Shown here: piece by piece, positions 5,007-5,500 of the stretch
Layout: each line of letters starts with the position of its first letter
Numbering within the stretch: position 1 is the stretch's first letter
NCBI GenBank assembly: GCA_012274165.1
Contig: JAAPAA010000118.1
Span: 1 to 5,500 of the forward strand
DNA: 5,500 nucleotides
Direction: 5' to 3'
From: Thiobacillaceae bacterium
GTDB taxonomy: Bacteria > Pseudomonadota > Gammaproteobacteria > Burkholderiales > Thiobacillaceae
Notes under the pieces: generated by a model
Seen by the model: only the letters and a program-made list of their open reading frames with translations
Databases searched by the model: none
Told to the model about the DNA's origin: nothing
Position numbers and translations under genes: made by a program

Positions 5007-5500
5007 TCAAACATGACTACTAGAGTTAACGTTAACACGCCTTAGTCGGTCAGCGAGAGAAGTTATAAGTCTTGCCGCGCATGTGCTGAGAGTTAGCGCC
5101 TTAATGGCAGGGACAGAAATGTCCAGAACTCGCAATTTAGCGAGTGGCGTTATAAAAAGCTCCTCTCTATTTAAATATTTCAATGCAACTCTGCTGTTGC
5201 TCGAGGAAAAAGAGGTCGCAAATTCGTTGATGACATCCGGGTGGATGAATGTTCCCGGTGAATTCAAGTCCATCGCCTCAAGTTGCCTCACTATCGAGAA
5301 TCGCGTGTTTGCATCAATGTGCTCATTGATCGAGGCAAGGAATACTTGCACCTCAGGAGATAGCCGCTTGTTAGGTCGATCTCGAACTATCTGAGGCTCG
5401 TACGTAACCCCGAGCACGCTAAGAAAATCCGCTATCACATCTCTATTCAATAAGTCAGCAACATCGTAGGGACGCAACACTATTTTTGAGTGAGGAAAAG
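5007..5500 (-). CDS. C-terminal part of a sulfotransferase-like polysaccharide-locus protein (5' end outside window)
   Basis: The minus-strand frame is open from the right edge to a TGA at 5007-5009, about 164 codons. It begins PHSKIVLRPYDVADLLNRD, continues VIADFLSVLGV, then NKRLSPEVQVFLASIN, and later SSNSRVALKYLNREELF. This order (R-P-[YF]-D, a DVV-type turn, DFL..LG, N..LS.E...FL..IN, SN..VA..YL) recalls the C-terminal region of sulfotransferase-like or unannotated proteins common in capsule and exopolysaccharide loci. The nucleotide-cofactor (PAPS) binding N-terminus would be outside the window, so sulfotransferase activity cannot be confirmed. The internal GTG at 5480 is unlikely to be the start because the coding pattern continues through it. 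GC content is about 47%, much lower than the genes to the left. It converges on the deacetylase. Other possible roles are a glycosyltransferase or a protein of unknown function. Confidence 0.5.
   Translation of the reverse strand, partial: FPHSKIVLRPYDVADLLNRDVIADFLSVLGVTYEPQIVRDRPNKRLSPEVQVFLASINEHIDANTRFSIVRQLEAMDLNSPGTFIHPDVINEFATSFSSSNSRVALKYLNREELFITPLAKLRVLDISVPAIKALTLSTCAARLITSLADRLRRVNVNSSSHV

Noticed and set aside
4787..5038. Minus-strand 83-residue open frame in the convergent gap
   Set aside because: It overlaps the 3' ends of both neighbouring genes and shows no known domain or ribosome site; at most it contains debris, noted separately in another frame.

Overview
This 5.5 kb window looks like part of a capsule or other surface-polysaccharide locus from a high-GC Gram-negative bacterium. 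A betaproteobacterium such as a member of Burkholderiales is my best guess, from family resemblance and codon use only; there is no rRNA or other taxonomic marker. All the intact genes belong to families that make, link or modify surface glycans. No tRNA, rRNA, CRISPR array or transposase was seen.

Layout. Left half, minus strand: a single-domain KpsC-like capsule protein (probable beta-Kdo transferase, 1118-2164) is followed by a DegT/DnrJ/EryC1/StrS aminotransferase (1-1121, running off the left edge). The two share a 4-base GTGA stop/start overlap and should be one operon. A gene-free divergent region (2165-2474) holds an 18-bp perfect palindrome. Right of it, plus strand: a GT31/beta-1,3-galactosyltransferase-like enzyme starting at TTG (2475-3305), a decayed family 2 glycosyltransferase (3295-3827) and a NodB-type polysaccharide deacetylase (3824-4807), all overlapping at their junctions. 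A 199-bp gap (4808-5006) that may hold a gene scrap separates these from a convergent minus-strand gene (5007-5500, cut by the right edge). That gene resembles the C-terminal part of sulfotransferase-like proteins found in polysaccharide loci.

How the genes may work together (inference): the KpsC-like enzyme would act on a Kdo-containing lipid linker for an exported capsule. The aminotransferase would supply an amino-sugar nucleotide, the GT31-like enzyme would add a hexose, the deacetylase would trim N- or O-acetyl groups, and the right-edge gene might sulfate the chain. The GT2 gene has lost its central catalytic region and reading frame, so the locus seems to be changing its product. GC content varies strongly: roughly 80% in sampled lines of the kpsC-like gene, about 50-65% across the GT31-like gene and about 47% at the right end. 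This is typical of a mosaic, horizontally exchanged glycan locus.
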